Source: JBAWXE01 sp037144255
Lineage (GTDB): Bacteria > Bacteroidota > Bacteroidia > Chitinophagales > Chitinophagaceae
Direction: 5' to 3'
Assembly: GCA_037144255.1 (NCBI GenBank)
Contig: JBAWXE010000003.1
Location: forward strand, 1 to 64,000
DNA: 64,000 nucleotides
The notes under the pieces are model-generated. The model searched no databases and was not told the DNA's origin. It saw only the letters and a program-made list of their open reading frames with translations. Numbering within the stretch: position 1 is the stretch's first letter; the number at the start of each line of letters is the position of its first letter. This document shows positions 9,158-18,328 of the stretch, in pieces. The position numbers and the translations under genes were made by a program.

Positions 9158-9880
9158 ATGTCAGCATTACCCCTTTTTTATCAAGAATCAGTATTTAGTA
9201 CCGGTTCCGAATTTTGGTTAGATGAAGATACCGCTAGGCACATAGTACAAGTACTACGTATGCCGGTAGGTGCCATCTTGCAGTTGACAGATGGTAATGG
9301 TGCTGAAGCAAATGCTACCATTACTATTGCTGAAAAGAAAAAATGCAAGGTCCTTATTACTCATATAGTACAGCATGCTCCTAGACATGCTATTTTGCAC
9401 CTTGCCGTTGCATTCACTAAGAATACCAGTCGAAATGAATGGCTTTTAGAAAAAGCCACAGAACTAGGTATTGCTAGCATCACTCCACTAATCACTGCTC
9501 GTACCGAACGCGAACGTATCCGTTACGATCGTTGGAAAGGTATTTTAGTAGCCGCCATAATACAGTCTCAGCAATATCATTTGCCTACATTGAATGAAGC
9601 CTCAACATTGCAGGATTTAATTCAAAAATGTAACTCAATACCTCAAAAACTTATTGGGCATTGTATAGATAATATCGCTCGCGTACCACTTGCTGATGCA
9701 ATGAAGCCTAAGCAGGAAACAATAATACTCATTGGCCCTGAAGGAGATTTTACTCAACTGGAAGTAGATTCATGTATGCAGCATGGCTACAAAGGTATAT
9801 TAATGGGTAATACCCGCCTCAGAACAGAAACTGCAGCTATGGCTGCTTGTGCGTATTTTAATTTGATTGATCATGATTAA
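9158..9880 (+). CDS. rsmE: RsmE, 16S rRNA m3U1498 methyltransferase
   Basis: SPOUT-class methyltransferase that modifies U1498 of 16S rRNA with S-adenosylmethionine. An N-terminal PUA-like region is followed by the trefoil-knot domain, where LIGPEGDFTQLEVD and LRTETAAMAA form the SAM-binding knot typical of RsmE. FTKNTSRNEWLLEKATELGI with the following ITPLITART is the other family signature. Length (240 aa) is normal. Its 3' end overlaps the start of the DUF4159 gene by 8 nt, suggesting coupling. Confidence 0.95.
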   Translation: MSALPLFYQESVFSTGSEFWLDEDTARHIVQVLRMPVGAILQLTDGNGAEANATITIAEKKKCKVLITHIVQHAPRHAILHLAVAFTKNTSRNEWLLEKATELGIASITPLITARTERERIRYDRWKGILVAAIIQSQQYHLPTLNEASTLQDLIQKCNSIPQKLIGHCIDNIARVPLADAMKPKQETIILIGPEGDFTQLEVDSCMQHGYKGILMGNTRLRTETAAMAACAYFNLIDHD

Positions 9881-10544
9881 GAAAAGAAGCTTGGTAATTG
9901 TTGTAGTATGTTTTTTGCTAAGCACAGTTGCTGTTGCACAGAATATGAAACTGGGCTTACTTGTTTATAATGGTGGTGGCGATTGGTATGCTAATCCCAC
10001 ATCATTAAAAAACCTAGCACAGTTTTGTAATGAGCAATTGCACACACGTTTCGATCTTAAAGAAGCTCAGGTAGAGGTCGGCAGTCCTGATATTTTCAAT
10101 TACCCATTCATTCATATGACTGGTCATGGCCGTTGGGTATTAAGCGATGCTGAAGCTAAGAACCTTCGTAAGTATCTCGAAGCTGGTGGCTTCCTGCATA
10201 TTGATGATAATTACGGTTTGGATCCTTATGTTCGCCCGGCACTCAAACAGGTATTCCCCGAACTTACTTTGATAGAACTACCATTCTCATATCCTGTCTA
10301 TCATCAGAAATTCAATTTCCCTAATGGCCTGCCTAAGATACATGAACACGATAACAAGCCTCCTAAGGGTTATGGTTTGATTTATAAGGGCCGTTGTGTA
10401 TGTTTCTATAGTTACGAGACTGACCTGGGCGATGGTTGGGAAGATTACGATGTACATAAGGACGCACCCGAAAAACATCAACAGGCTTTACAAATGGGAG
10501 CTAATCTCATTCAATATGCTTTCGATGGTGCTAATCCCAAATAA
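9873..10544 (+). CDS. DUF4159 family exported protein
   Basis: Begins at the ATG at 9873 inside the last codons of rsmE; an upstream in-frame TTG at 9867 is less likely. Residues 1-23 (basic start, hydrophobic core VIVVVCFLLSTVAVAQ) form a signal peptide, so the protein is exported. The mature part matches DUF4159: YNGGGDWYANP near the start, then FIHMTGHGRW, LRKYLEAGGFLHIDDN and the end of the fold at GANLIQYAF. The fold resembles a glutamine amidotransferase-like domain; the biochemical role is not known. Total 223 aa. Confidence 0.85.
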   Translation: MIKKRSLVIVVVCFLLSTVAVAQNMKLGLLVYNGGGDWYANPTSLKNLAQFCNEQLHTRFDLKEAQVEVGSPDIFNYPFIHMTGHGRWVLSDAEAKNLRKYLEAGGFLHIDDNYGLDPYVRPALKQVFPELTLIELPFSYPVYHQKFNFPNGLPKIHEHDNKPPKGYGLIYKGRCVCFYSYETDLGDGWEDYDVHKDAPEKHQQALQMGANLIQYAFDGANPK

Positions 10545-10605
10545 TCTGCTTCTTTATTATATATCTATTTAGCTGCAAGATATTTACCCTTTGCTGCGTT
10601 TTTAA

Positions 10606-10613
10606 TAGCTTTG
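10606..10613 (+). promoter_or_regulatory. Bacteroidota -7 box upstream of the phosphatase gene
   Basis: TAGCTTTG matches the TAnnTTTG consensus and lies 17 nt before the ATG at 10631. No good TTG -33 element is found at the usual 19-20 nt distance. Confidence 0.5.
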
Positions 10614-10630
10614 TTGCTTTCTAATATAGT

Positions 10631-11092
10631 ATGCGCATACTCATGGTTTGTCTCGGTAATATATGTCGTTCACCTATAGCAGAGGGCGTGTTGAAGCACA
10701 AGGTGCAACAACAGGGTCTCCATTGGGTAGTGGCATCTGCTGCTACTGAGTCTTATCATATTGGTGAACATCCGCATCGTTTGTCGCAGCAGGTATGCAA
10801 GCAACATGGTATTGATATATCTCAGCAACGTGCCATTAAGTTTACTACTGCCGATTTTGCTAAGTACGATATGATTTATGCTATGGCCACAGATGTGTAC
10901 TCAGAGATTGAAGATATTGCTGCTGATCATCCCGATATGTGCAAGGTCTCATTATTTCTCAATGAGTTGCAGCCCGGTTGTAATGAGTCTGTACCCGATC
11001 CATATTACGGAAATGAAGATGGATATACACTCGTATACGATTTAATAGATCGTACTTGCGATGCCATCATTGAAAAATACAAGAACTTATAA
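10631..11092 (+). CDS. Low-molecular-weight protein-tyrosine phosphatase
   Basis: The N-terminal active-site loop CLGNICRSP (C-x5-R-S) at about residues 7-15 and the general acid loop VPDPYYG near residue 121 identify an LMW-PTP of the arsenate reductase fold. The family dephosphorylates phosphotyrosine, often on capsule-regulating kinases, but no kinase gene is nearby. Length 153 aa is standard. It is only 2 nt upstream of hisS, so the two are probably cotranscribed from the -7 box at 10606. Confidence 0.93.
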   Translation: MRILMVCLGNICRSPIAEGVLKHKVQQQGLHWVVASAATESYHIGEHPHRLSQQVCKQHGIDISQQRAIKFTTADFAKYDMIYAMATDVYSEIEDIAADHPDMCKVSLFLNELQPGCNESVPDPYYGNEDGYTLVYDLIDRTCDAIIEKYKNL

Positions 11093-11094
11093 TT

Positions 11095-12489
11095 ATGTCT
11101 AAACCATCCATACCTCAAGGCACCCGCGATTTTTCACCTACAGAGGTACGCAGGCGACAGTATATTTTTAATACACTTCGCAATATTTTCGAACTCTATG
11201 GTTTCCAACCATTGGAGACTCCTGCTATGGAAAACCTAACCACACTTACTGGTAAATATGGTGAAGAGGGCGATCGTCTCATATTTAAGATATTGAATAA
11301 CGGCTTGCACGAAAAGAAAGATGCGGATAAAGATAAGTTGAATGCTGAATGGTCCAAGGTATTAGCCAAACCATATTCATCTCCTGTTGTTACAGAGCGT
11401 GCCCTCCGTTATGATCTCACTATCCCCTTTGCTCGTTATGTGGTCATGCATCAGAATGAATTAGCCTTCCCATTTCGTCGTTATCAGATGCAGCCAGTTT
11501 GGCGTGCAGATAGACCTCAGCGTGGTCGTTATCGCGAATTCTGGCAATGCGATTGCGATGTGGTAGGTAGCACTTCTCTTATTAACGAAGCAGAACTATT
11601 GTGTATATATCGATCTGCTTTTAATCAACTCGGATTACCACAAGTTACTTTAAAGGTAAATAGCAGGAAATTATTGGCAGGTATTGCAGAGATATGTGGG
11701 ATGCCTGATCTAATGATGGATATTACCATTGCATTAGATAAGCTTGACAAGATCGGATGGTCAGGTGTTGCTACAGAATTACAGGGGAGAGGAATATCTG
11801 CTCTAGGTATTGCACAAATTGAAAAGGTCATTGCAGTTTCAGGCACTAATGAAGAAAGATTACAAGCTCTGGAAATTATCATGGCTAACTGCGAAATTGG
11901 TCTACAGGGTATCAAAGAAGTAAGAGACACTCTCGCATATCATACTCAGCTGGCAGATAAGTCTTGGAGCTCCGTTATAGAAATGGATATTAGTCTTGCT
12001 CGTGGACTCAACTATTATACAGGTGTCATTGTAGAGGTTACATGTTCTGCTGTCAAAATGGGTAGTATTGGTGGTGGTGGTCGATATGATGATCTTACAG
12101 GTCTCTTTGGTCTCAAAGGCCTTTCTGGTGTTGGTGTTTCCTTTGGTATCGATCGTATATACGATGTTATTGAAGAATTAAATTTATTCCCCGAACAATT
12201 AGCTACAGGCTCTCAGGTCATGTTGCTCAACTTTGGTGGCTCTAATGAACAATACGCTTTACAAGTGTTACAGCAATTAAGAGCGGTAGGCATTGCCGCA
12301 GAGGTATATCCTGATGCAACCAAATTCGATAAGCAAATGAAATATGCTAATAAGCGCGGTATTGCTTATGTAATTCTCCTTGGCGATGAGGAAAGAGAAA
12401 AGCAATTGGTAAGTCTCAAAAACTTTGTCACTGGAGAACAGAAAATGATCTCCCTCAATGATTGTTTCCATATTCTAAATAATAACTAG
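11095..12489 (+). CDS. hisS: HisS, histidyl-tRNA synthetase
   Basis: Class II aminoacyl-tRNA synthetase. PQGTRDFSPTEVRRR at the N-terminus, motif 2 (FRRYQMQPVWRADRPQRGR with REFWQCDCDVVG), the histidine-binding ARGLNYYTG and motif 3 (GGGRYDDLTGLFG through GVSFGIDRI) are all present. The C-terminal anticodon-binding domain follows (residues about 370-464). A charged insert HEKKDADKDKLNAEWSKVLAK between motif 1 and motif 2 is typical of Bacteroidota forms (statement from memory). Length 464 aa. Confidence 0.97.
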   Translation: MSKPSIPQGTRDFSPTEVRRRQYIFNTLRNIFELYGFQPLETPAMENLTTLTGKYGEEGDRLIFKILNNGLHEKKDADKDKLNAEWSKVLAKPYSSPVVTERALRYDLTIPFARYVVMHQNELAFPFRRYQMQPVWRADRPQRGRYREFWQCDCDVVGSTSLINEAELLCIYRSAFNQLGLPQVTLKVNSRKLLAGIAEICGMPDLMMDITIALDKLDKIGWSGVATELQGRGISALGIAQIEKVIAVSGTNEERLQALEIIMANCEIGLQGIKEVRDTLAYHTQLADKSWSSVIEMDISLARGLNYYTGVIVEVTCSAVKMGSIGGGGRYDDLTGLFGLKGLSGVGVSFGIDRIYDVIEELNLFPEQLATGSQVMLLNFGGSNEQYALQVLQQLRAVGIAAEVYPDATKFDKQMKYANKRGIAYVILLGDEEREKQLVSLKNFVTGEQKMISLNDCFHILNNN

Positions 12490-12491
12490 GT

Positions 12492-13061
12492 ATGTGTGCA
12501 AAAGCGATAGAACGTTGCCCTTGGACTGCTGACGACACTTTAATGATAGCATACCACGATGATGAATGGGGTGTTCCTGTTCATGATGATAAGAAACTAT
12601 TTGAGTTCATGGTACTCGATGCTTTTCAGGCTGGCCTCAGTTGGAAGACTATATTACACAAACGAGAGAATTTCCGAAAGGCCTTCAGTGGTTTTGATGT
12701 GAAGAAAGTATCTAAGTATAATGACGAGAAAATAGAAATATTATTACTGGATGCAGGCATCGTTCGTAATCGTTTGAAAGTACTCGCTACAGTAAATAAT
12801 GCAAAGCTATTTTTGGAAGTACAAAAGGAGTTTGGCAGTTTCGATAAATATATCTGGCAGTTTACTGGACATAAAACCTTGATCAATAAATGGAAAGAAT
12901 CTAAACATGTACCTCCTCGCACTGCTGAGTCAGATGCTATGAGCAAGGATTTAAAGAAGCGTGGTTTTAAGTTCGTAGGCTCTACTATATGCTACGCTTT
13001 CATGCAGGCAGCAGGTATGGTCAATGATCACCTCACTACTTGTCACAGATATAAGATATAA
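12492..13061 (+). CDS. tag: Tag, DNA-3-methyladenine glycosylase I
   Basis: Excises 3-methyladenine from alkylated DNA. CPWTADDTLMIAYHDDEWG at residues 9-27 includes the Cys and His that, with the C-terminal MVNDHLTTCHRY, form the family zinc site. DAFQAGLSWKTILHKRE is the helix-hairpin-helix region with the conserved Trp. Length 189 aa matches the family. It starts 2 nt after hisS and ends the rightward run before a long bidirectional hairpin. Confidence 0.94.
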   Translation: MCAKAIERCPWTADDTLMIAYHDDEWGVPVHDDKKLFEFMVLDAFQAGLSWKTILHKRENFRKAFSGFDVKKVSKYNDEKIEILLLDAGIVRNRLKVLATVNNAKLFLEVQKEFGSFDKYIWQFTGHKTLINKWKESKHVPPRTAESDAMSKDLKKRGFKFVGSTICYAFMQAAGMVNDHLTTCHRYKI

Positions 13062-13072
13062 ATCCTCATATT

Positions 13073-13125
13073 GAATGGAAATGAAAAAGGCTGCTTATAT
13101 CAAGCAGCCTTTTTCATTTCCATTC
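13073..13125. terminator. Bidirectional terminator with a perfect 24 bp stem
   Basis: Bases 13073-13096 and 13102-13125 are exact reverse complements (24 of 24) around the 5 nt loop ATATC. The arms include AAAAAGGCTGCTT and its complement, so each strand ends in T5 within the stem region. It sits between tag (+) and the barrel protein gene (-), whose stop is at 13135, and probably serves both. Confidence 0.9.
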
Positions 13126-13134
13126 CTAATACCC

Positions 13135-14019
13135 CTAGTCTCGGGTTCTTGAAATAAATGTTTTAGGACAATGCATTTGTAAGTAATCATGTACACTATT
13201 ACCAAATGCTTTGAAGTAGATAGCTACAGAGATACCGCCAAACCAGTACCAGTCATTGGCTTTACTGTCTCCTCGTACATAAGTATAGTTAGGCAGATAA
13301 CTAGCATCAGCACCTACTGCTTTATTTCCGCGGTATGACCATTGCACAGCTACTTTGCCTCTGTATTTTTGTAGTGTATCTAAGTTTACATACGATTTGC
13401 TAACATCATCCAGATAATCTGTTGATGTATATCGGAATCCTACTTCTGTTGTGATCATTAAAGTTTTACCTACAAAGAATTTCAAACCACCACCCACAGG
13501 GAATGATACTTGTATCAAACTATATGGTTTACGATCCGGATAAGTAGGTATACCTTCTCCTTCTGTACTCAATGGTCTCAGGAATACTTTATTACCATTA
13601 TCATCTGTTACATATGGGTTGAAATAGAACACACCCACACCACCAAATACATAAGGCGTAACTTTCATTCTGTCAAAGTCTATTGGCAGTAAATTCAATT
13701 CCAATCCTCCATGCAATTCACCAATATTAGTAGTGAAACTCAGATTACGGGCTTTCATAGCAGGTATATCAGACAAACTATCAGCTGCCGTCAGTTGAGA
13801 GAAGGTAGCACCAAAACGGAATCCTAAATGTGGAGTGATGAAATACTTATAGAATATACCTGCTGCAGGCCTATAGGTCTGTCCTTGGCTTGGGAAAAAC
13901 TTATTCTGTAAGTCCCCGTAATAATTACTTACTCCGGAAAATAGCCCGATTTCGTGATGATTCTGTGCTTGTACACAGAAAGGGAGTAACAATGCTATGG
14001 AGAGTATAAAACGTTTCAA
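13135..14019 (-). CDS. PorG-like outer membrane beta-barrel protein (DUF6089 type)
   Basis: A signal peptide is clear at residues 1-18 (MKRFILSIALLLPFCVQAQ). The mature part begins HHEIGLFSGVSNYYGDLQ, the hallmark of DUF6089 proteins, and continues as alternating amphipathic strands (VTPYVFGGVGVFYFNP, FPVGGGLKFFVGKTLMITTE) of an eight-strand-like barrel. The type IX secretion protein PorG belongs to this family, so a role in secretion is possible but not shown by the neighbours. Length 294 aa. Confidence 0.75.
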   Translation of the reverse strand: MKRFILSIALLLPFCVQAQNHHEIGLFSGVSNYYGDLQNKFFPSQGQTYRPAAGIFYKYFITPHLGFRFGATFSQLTAADSLSDIPAMKARNLSFTTNIGELHGGLELNLLPIDFDRMKVTPYVFGGVGVFYFNPYVTDDNGNKVFLRPLSTEGEGIPTYPDRKPYSLIQVSFPVGGGLKFFVGKTLMITTEVGFRYTSTDYLDDVSKSYVNLDTLQKYRGKVAVQWSYRGNKAVGADASYLPNYTYVRGDSKANDWYWFGGISVAIYFKAFGNSVHDYLQMHCPKTFISRTRD

Positions 14020-14283
14020 AGCCCTAATTTTTTGTTAAGTAATGATTACGAAAGGTAAAAAGATTTTTCAAAAATAAAAAATGTATTGAAAAACTATACT
14101 ATGTTCCCTTGCCGGGATAGCTTTTATAAGCTTTTAATATATTCTTTAATGCATTAATCAATAATAATATATTACTACTTATGCTCTTTATACTCTCCCA
14201 AAGATAACATAAGCTTCAACTTTATATTGAATTCTTTTCTAAAATATTTTTATTCTTTATTACTCACGAAAACACCTAAAGGC
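14020..14283. other. AT-rich intergenic region between divergent genes
   Basis: Separates the leftward barrel gene from tyrS. No ORF, RNA gene or strong repeat was recognised. The barrel gene's promoter should lie at its left end but no exact TAnnTTTG was found on the minus strand (TACCTTTC at about 14054-14061 is the closest). Confidence 0.4.
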
Positions 14284-14291
14284 TATTTTTG
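14284..14291 (+). promoter_or_regulatory. -7 box of tyrS
   Basis: TATTTTTG matches TAnnTTTG and ends 23 nt before the tyrS ATG. The -33 region is AT-rich without an exact TTG. Confidence 0.55.
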
Positions 14292-14314
14292 CAGCCTTAT
14301 TCAAATATTAGGGA

Positions 14315-15592
14315 ATGGATTTTATAGCGGAATTGCAGTCAAGAGGCCTCGTTCAGGATATCATGCCGGGAACACAGGAGCAAATAAATAAAGAGATGAC
14401 AGCTGCATATATAGGTTTCGACCCTACTGCAGATAGCCTACATGTGGGTAGTATGTTACCTATTACTTTACTGATGCGTCTACAACGTGCCGGGCACAAG
14501 CCTTATGCACTGGTAGGTGGGGCTACGGGTATGATAGGCGACCCTTCAGGCAAATCTGCAGAACGTAACCTCCTGGATATGGACACCATTAATAAGAACT
14601 GTGAGGGCATCCGCAAGCAATTAGAGAAATTCCTCGATTTTGATGCAGCTAAGCCAAATGCTGCAGTAATGGTCAATAATTACGATTGGTTCAAAGATTA
14701 TGGCTTTCTCGATTTCATTCGTGAGGTAGGTAAGCACATATCTGTCAATTATATGCTGGCTAAAGATTCTGTACAAAAACGCTTGGAAACAGGTCTGTCT
14801 TTTACTGAGTTCACATACCAGCTCATACAGGGTTACGATTTTCACTACTTATACAATAATAAGAATGTAAAACTGCAAATGGGCGGTGCAGATCAGTGGG
14901 GTAATATGGTAACAGGTACAGAGCTCATACGCCGCAAGGGTGGTGGTGAGGCTTTTGCTATGACCTGCCCATTGATCACTAAAAGCGATGGCAGCAAGTT
15001 TGGTAAATCTGAAGGGGGTAATGTTTGGCTCGATCCTGAGCGCACTTCTCCTTATCAGTTCTATCAGTTCTGGCTCAAACAGTCTGATGCTGATGCTGAA
15101 CGCTCTACATTCATTTTCTCTTTCCGTTCTGTAGAAGATATCAAAGCATTGGTAGCAGAGCATCAGGCTGCACCACATTTACGCAAATTGCAAAAGGCAT
15201 TAGCAGAAGAGCTTACTACTTTGGTACATAGTGCTAACGACCTTTCCTTTGCCCAAAAAGCCTCTGAGATATTGTTTGGTCAGGCTACAGTAGATGCGCT
15301 TCGGTCCTTGAATGAAAAACAACTGTTGGAAGTAATGGACGGTGTACCTCAGGTGAATGCTACTAAGTCTGTATTGACTGGCGAAACTGACTTTATCAGC
15401 TTTCTGGCAGAGAGCGGTGTATTTGCATCTAAAGGCGAAGCGCGGAAGATGCTACAAAGTGGCGGTGTGAGTGTTAACAAAGAAAAAGTAGCTGTAGAAT
15501 TTGCACTCAGTGCCGATCATTTGTTGAATGGACGCTACATACTATTGCAAAAAGGTAAATCAAACTATACACTCGCTATTTTTAATGATTAG
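14315..15592 (+). CDS. tyrS: TyrS, tyrosyl-tRNA synthetase
   Basis: Class I synthetase for tyrosine. YIGFDPTADSLHVGSMLP (about residues 32-49) holds the HIGH-type motif HVGS; KFGKSEGGNVWLD (about 229) is the KMSKS-type loop. The C-terminal S4 RNA-binding domain is recognisable in KGEARKMLQSGGVSVNKEKV. Length 425 aa is standard. It has its own -7 box, and the cytochrome gene follows closely. Confidence 0.97.
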   Translation: MDFIAELQSRGLVQDIMPGTQEQINKEMTAAYIGFDPTADSLHVGSMLPITLLMRLQRAGHKPYALVGGATGMIGDPSGKSAERNLLDMDTINKNCEGIRKQLEKFLDFDAAKPNAAVMVNNYDWFKDYGFLDFIREVGKHISVNYMLAKDSVQKRLETGLSFTEFTYQLIQGYDFHYLYNNKNVKLQMGGADQWGNMVTGTELIRRKGGGEAFAMTCPLITKSDGSKFGKSEGGNVWLDPERTSPYQFYQFWLKQSDADAERSTFIFSFRSVEDIKALVAEHQAAPHLRKLQKALAEELTTLVHSANDLSFAQKASEILFGQATVDALRSLNEKQLLEVMDGVPQVNATKSVLTGETDFISFLAESGVFASKGEARKMLQSGGVSVNKEKVAVEFALSADHLLNGRYILLQKGKSNYTLAIFND

Positions 15593-15610
15593 TTACTCTT
15601 TGTAATGTGC

Positions 15611-15618
15611 TAAATTTG
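15611..15618 (+). promoter_or_regulatory. Possible -7 box of the multihaem cytochrome gene
   Basis: TAAATTTG matches TAnnTTTG and ends 6 nt before the preferred ATG at 15625. If used, transcription would start at or next to the start codon. Confidence 0.4.
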
Positions 15619-15624
15619 AAGGGC

Positions 15625-17571
15625 ATGTCGTCCCGATACTTACGTAATATTTTATTGTTGCTGGCCTTGGTAGGTATTACACTACCATCATTCTACTGCA
15701 ATAACCCTAAAGCAGATAGTACACAACATTCTGGTTCCCCATGGAAGAATGTATATGATACTACTGTACACTACGTAGGTATGCAGACATGTCGTACCTG
15801 CCACGAGGCTATTTACCAGACTTTCATACGAACAGGTATGGGGCAATCATTCGATCATGCTACTCGCCAAAAGTCTGCTGCCGATTTTTCCCCCGATCAT
15901 GCTTTGGTATACGATAAGGACATTGACTTCTATTACAAACCATATTGGGATCATGATTCTCTGTTCATCATGGAGTTTCGTACACAGGGGCATGACACAG
16001 TACATAAACGCATACAGCGCATAGATTATATAGTAGGTTCAGGCCAGCATACCAACTCTCATATATTTGGTGTGAATGGCTATCTGTACCAAGCACCTAT
16101 TACTTTCTACACACAGAAACATCAATGGGATCTAGCTCCGGGTTTTGAGAAAGGCGCTAACAGTCGCTTTCAACGTTTGATAGAACTGGAGTGTATTTCT
16201 TGTCATAATGGTTATCCTGATTTTGTAAGTACCAGCGAGAACAAATATGTAAGTCTTAAAACAGGTCTTGACTGTGAACGTTGTCATGGGCCGGGTAGCT
16301 TGCACGTAGAGCAGAAGAAAGCCGGCAATATAGTAGACACAGCTAAGGCTACAGACTATACTATTGTGAACCCACGCAAACTACCTACCGAATTACAGAA
16401 CAATGTATGCCAACGTTGTCATCTACAAGGTGTGTCTGTACTCAACGATGGAAAGACCTTCTTCGATTTCCGCCCGGGTATGAAACTGTCTGAGGTGATG
16501 AATGTTTTCATGCCACAGTATGAGGGTGGGCAAGATAAGATGATCATGGCTTCGCATGTAGAGCGTATGAAGAAGAGTCAATGCTACCTCGTGTCGGCCA
16601 AGATGAGCTGCATTACCTGCCACAATCCACATGTAAGTGTCAAATTCACTCCACGCTCTCAATACCTGAATGCTTGCCAGAGTTGCCACGGTACTACACA
16701 GGGGCAAAAGCAATGTACTGAAACAGCGGAACTGAGAGCTGCTAAAAACAACGATTGCGTAACCTGCCATATGCCACAAAACGCTAGTATAGATATACCA
16801 CACGTAGCAGTAACAGATCATTACATACGCAAGCGCCCTATGGGTGAAGCTGAGGAGAAAAAGATCACAGCTTTTCTGGGTATGAAGTGCTTCAGCAACG
16901 ATCATGTAGATGCTATTACTACTGCTCGTGCCTTTATGGAGTTCTACGAGAAGTATAACCAGAACAAAGGCTTGCTGGATTCTGCTATTAATTATCTGGA
17001 TATGCAAAAGGATATAGAAGCACAACAAAAACAAAACAGAGATTATATACGTGTCTATTATCTGCTCAATGATTTTGCACATGCTACACAGTATGCTGCT
17101 ACCTTGAAACCTGAGGATATGAAAGACGCCTGGGCTGCATACCGTATAGGTGAGTCGTACTCACAATTACAACAACAAGATAAAGCCCTGCCTTGGTACA
17201 AACGTGCTACTGATATCCTGCCATATTCTCTCGATTTTCAGAATAAGTATGGTATAAGCCTGCTCGCTATGAATAAGCTCAGCGATGCGTTACGAGTATA
17301 TACTTATATCATTACAGAGAACCCTAACTATACTATTGCCAATACCAATCTGGGTTTTCTGTATATGCAGCAGGGTAATAGTACAATGGCGTATAACTAT
17401 CTAAGTAAGGCGCTAGAGCTGGACCCTGATAATGAACAAGCTCTAGTGAACATAGCTGTTTGGTATCACAATGAACGCCAAGCTGATAAGGCACGTAAAG
17501 CATTGGAACACCTTCTGCAAAAGCACCCTACCAATCAACGTGCCCGTGCCATGTTACTGGACCTTAAGTAA
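15625..17571 (+). CDS. Seven-haem cytochrome c with C-terminal TPR domain
   Basis: Seven CxxCH haem-binding motifs are present: CRTCH, CISCH, CERCH, CQRCH, CITCH, CQSCH, CVTCH, at about residues 56, 190, 216, 262, 329, 351 and 378. A hydrophobic N-terminus (ILLLLALVGITLPSFYC) exports it; the Cys might be lipidated, though the lipobox is weak. The last 170 residues are tetratricopeptide repeats (for example AYNYLSKALELDPDNEQALV). The arrangement resembles cytochrome c554-like/doubled-CxxCH proteins with TPRs. It is probably periplasmic or surface-exposed and acts in electron transfer or multiprotein assembly; the substrate is unknown. A GTG at 15607 is an alternative start. Length 648 aa. Confidence 0.85.
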   Translation: MSSRYLRNILLLLALVGITLPSFYCNNPKADSTQHSGSPWKNVYDTTVHYVGMQTCRTCHEAIYQTFIRTGMGQSFDHATRQKSAADFSPDHALVYDKDIDFYYKPYWDHDSLFIMEFRTQGHDTVHKRIQRIDYIVGSGQHTNSHIFGVNGYLYQAPITFYTQKHQWDLAPGFEKGANSRFQRLIELECISCHNGYPDFVSTSENKYVSLKTGLDCERCHGPGSLHVEQKKAGNIVDTAKATDYTIVNPRKLPTELQNNVCQRCHLQGVSVLNDGKTFFDFRPGMKLSEVMNVFMPQYEGGQDKMIMASHVERMKKSQCYLVSAKMSCITCHNPHVSVKFTPRSQYLNACQSCHGTTQGQKQCTETAELRAAKNNDCVTCHMPQNASIDIPHVAVTDHYIRKRPMGEAEEKKITAFLGMKCFSNDHVDAITTARAFMEFYEKYNQNKGLLDSAINYLDMQKDIEAQQKQNRDYIRVYYLLNDFAHATQYAATLKPEDMKDAWAAYRIGESYSQLQQQDKALPWYKRATDILPYSLDFQNKYGISLLAMNKLSDALRVYTYIITENPNYTIANTNLGFLYMQQGNSTMAYNYLSKALELDPDNEQALVNIAVWYHNERQADKARKALEHLLQKHPTNQRARAMLLDLK

Positions 17572-17632
17572 TGATTTAAGAGTATAGGTACATTATATAT
17601 AAGTATTATGCTGTTTTTTGGAAAAGTACTAA

Positions 17633-17640
17633 TATATTTG
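17633..17640 (+). promoter_or_regulatory. Possible -7 box of the barrel protein gene
   Basis: TATATTTG matches TAnnTTTG and ends 7 nt before the ATG at 17648, so the transcript would have almost no leader. Confidence 0.45.
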
Positions 17641-17647
17641 CATTCAT

Positions 17648-18313
17648 ATGTTTAGTCGCCTCATTATAAACAGAGTTACACTTATAGCATTGCTGCTACT
17701 GTCTGCATGTAGCCAGCGAGTATGTGCTCAAGACCAAGATGATGAAGAGATGCATTTGCGCCGCAGGATACATGCACATGATAAAAGGGATGGCAATTAT
17801 CCGGTAGTATTTTTGGGAGCCAGTAGCGGTATCAATAATGAGAATGGCGCTTTGGGCTTCAATCTGGATTTTCCATTGGCTAAGAAAGTATCTTTCTCTT
17901 CTGGCTTTGGTGCCAGTACGTGGGGTACTAAGGTTTTCAGCGAGGCGCGCTATTATTTAAAGAACGGCTATAAGGGCTGGGCTATAGGTGGTGGTGCCAG
18001 TTATAGCACAGGCAACAATAGTTTCAAAGGAAGAATGCAGACTGTTGCTGGTTCTAGAGAGCGTGTAACATTAGATCTGCACCCAATTCCTGATCTGTTT
18101 CTGGCATTCTACAAGTTCTGGAACATTGGCAAACGTTATAATCGTCTCTTTATAGACTTTGGTTGGTCGGTGCCATTAGAGAATGTTACCTACAGACAAA
18201 TATCGGGCCCACCACTAGATAGCAAGGGTCATGATAGGTTGTTACTCTTGTCGCCGGGTGGGCTGATAGTAGGTGGTGGTATCTCATTCGGTTTCTACGA
18301 GAAAAGACACTAA
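17648..18313 (+). CDS. Predicted outer membrane beta-barrel protein, function unknown
   Basis: Not recognised as a named family. The N-terminus is an export signal: ALLLLSACSQRVCAQ offers both a lipobox (LSAC) and a signal peptidase I site (VCAQ). After a charged stretch (DDEEMHLRRRIHAHDKRD) the protein consists of alternating strands with Gly and aromatic ends (FSSGFGASTWGTKVFSEARYY, IGGGASYSTG, LFIDFGWSVPL, GGLIVGGGISFGFYE), as in small outer membrane barrels. Length 221 aa. It follows the cytochrome gene by 76 nt but has its own -7 box. Confidence 0.6.
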   Translation: MFSRLIINRVTLIALLLLSACSQRVCAQDQDDEEMHLRRRIHAHDKRDGNYPVVFLGASSGINNENGALGFNLDFPLAKKVSFSSGFGASTWGTKVFSEARYYLKNGYKGWAIGGGASYSTGNNSFKGRMQTVAGSRERVTLDLHPIPDLFLAFYKFWNIGKRYNRLFIDFGWSVPLENVTYRQISGPPLDSKGHDRLLLLSPGGLIVGGGISFGFYEKRH

Positions 18314-18328
18314 AAATATTCTTAAAGT

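Noticed and set aside
16423..17082. A 219-codon open frame on the minus strand
   Set aside because: It lies wholly inside the haem cytochrome gene, lacks any family similarity, and has low-complexity Ile/Leu/Tyr composition typical of an antisense shadow.
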